A DNA stretch of 64,000 nt from an uncultured Paracoccaceae bacterium (GTDB taxonomy: Bacteria > Pseudomonadota > Alphaproteobacteria > Rhodobacterales > Rhodobacteraceae). Where the stretch lies: contig CANMDF010000003.1 in the NCBI GenBank assembly GCA_947496605.1, positions 558,001 to 622,000 of the forward strand, written 5' to 3'. The position numbers and the translations under genes are program-made. Below the pieces are notes generated by a model. That model did not search any database. It was not told where the DNA came from and saw only the letters and a program-made list of their open reading frames with translations. This document shows positions 63,670-64,000 of this stretch, piece by piece. Numbering within the stretch: position 1 is the stretch's first letter; every line of letters starts with the position of its first letter.

Positions 63670-64000
63670 ATGCGGTTGCAAAGCGTCATTCGGGCAATTT
63701 ATCCACCGCAGTGTGTCGCGTGTGATGCACAAACAGAAGATGACTTTGGTTTATGTGCCGCGTGCTGGACCGAAACCCAGTTCATTGGGGGGCTGGTTTG
63801 CGATAAGTGCGGGACCCCTTTACCGGGTGAGGACAGTGGTGAAATCGTCCAGTGTGATGATTGCATGACTATCGCCCGGCCGTGGGACAAGGGACGATCT
63901 GTTCTTGTTTATTCTGGTGTCGGTCGACGACTAGTGTTGGGCCTAAAACACGGGGATCGTACCGATCTTGCACCGACAGCCGCGCGTTGGATGGCGCATA
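63670..64000 (+). CDS. comF: ComF-family phosphoribosyltransferase-like protein (3' end missing)
   Basis: The frame is open from ATG 63670 to the window edge, giving about 110 residues, so it is cut at the right. It begins MRLQSVIRAIYPPQCVACDA and has zinc-finger-like cysteine pairs (CVAC, CAAC, CDKC, CDDC), typical of the ComF N-terminus; LVYSGVGRRLVLGLKHGDR leads into the PRTase domain, most of which lies beyond 64000. ComF is needed for DNA uptake in some bacteria; its role in alphaproteobacteria is unclear. Confidence 0.88.
   Translation, partial: MRLQSVIRAIYPPQCVACDAQTEDDFGLCAACWTETQFIGGLVCDKCGTPLPGEDSGEIVQCDDCMTIARPWDKGRSVLVYSGVGRRLVLGLKHGDRTDLAPTAARWMAH

Noticed and set aside
1-64000. 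tRNA, rRNA, CRISPR, insertion sequence, prophage or genomic island
   Set aside because: No such signature was seen by eye: gaps are short, no transposase or integrase motif is present, and no spaced repeats were found. A tRNAscan or repeat search would settle small RNAs.

Overview
The window is a gene-dense chromosomal segment of an alphaproteobacterium of the Rhodobacteraceae (roseobacter group). The family assignment rests on the gene set and order: ppaA/aerR-ppsR beside regA and regB, an alphaproteobacterial addBA pair after tsaE-amgK-murU, and the order maf | hemJ-rho-mnmE-mnmG-rsmG-parA-parB with hemW-rdgB-rph opposite. PpsR and PpaA control photosynthesis genes in purple bacteria, so the organism is probably an aerobic anoxygenic phototroph or a close relative of one, with the photosynthesis gene cluster expected just left of base 1. 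I cannot name the genus.

Layout. 1-5713: redox and light regulation (3' end of ppaA/aerR, ppsR, regA and regB divergent from each other with no senC between them, and a membrane-anchored PAS protein without a kinase domain). 5755-14490: one long operon of tsaE, amgK, murU, addB and addA with overlapping start/stop codons, then trxA and a strong bidirectional terminator. 14543-20059: a putative polysaccharide-type transferase, then hslV, an unknown multi-span membrane protein and hslU, a small membrane protein and an MFS transporter. 20042-26211: mostly minus-strand genes (smr, mltA, a Tim44-like protein, dnaQ, coaE, aroE, maf) with plus-strand fxsA and secB.

26211-26616 is an AT-rich gap with several DnaA-box-like sites at the point where gene direction flips, and I propose it as the chromosomal replication origin. 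To its right run hemJ, rho, mnmE, mnmG, rsmG, parA and parB. Two perfect 16-bp parS palindromes lie inside genes: one across the start of mnmG and one in the early codons of rsmG. Origin, centromere sites and partition proteins therefore sit within about 8 kb.

33938-38152: hemW-rdgB-rph (minus) and hrcA-grpE (plus). 38232-42302: a GT4 glycosyltransferase and mutS. 42425-49109: malic enzyme/phosphotransacetylase fusion, a PfkB sugar kinase, secreted msrA, a translationally coupled class IV aminotransferase plus sulfotransferase-like pair of unknown role, and argG. 49249-57965: two Nudix hydrolases, Hsp33, CCA-adding enzyme, a LysE-type exporter, a paired ABC exporter and a TrmA/RlmD-type RNA methyltransferase. 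58054-61212/61242: two L,D-transpeptidases, a CAP-domain lipoprotein and a soluble Ser/Thr kinase. 61428-64000: a small DUF6522-like protein, hemH, an NDUFAF5-like methyltransferase, and the 5' part of a comF gene cut by the window edge.

I see no rRNA or tRNA gene, insertion sequence, prophage, CRISPR array or pseudogene. The window reads as conserved core chromosome. The less-described items are the HslV-membrane protein-HslU arrangement, the aminotransferase/sulfotransferase pair, the kinase-less PAS protein after regB, and the overlay of origin, parS and coding sequence.
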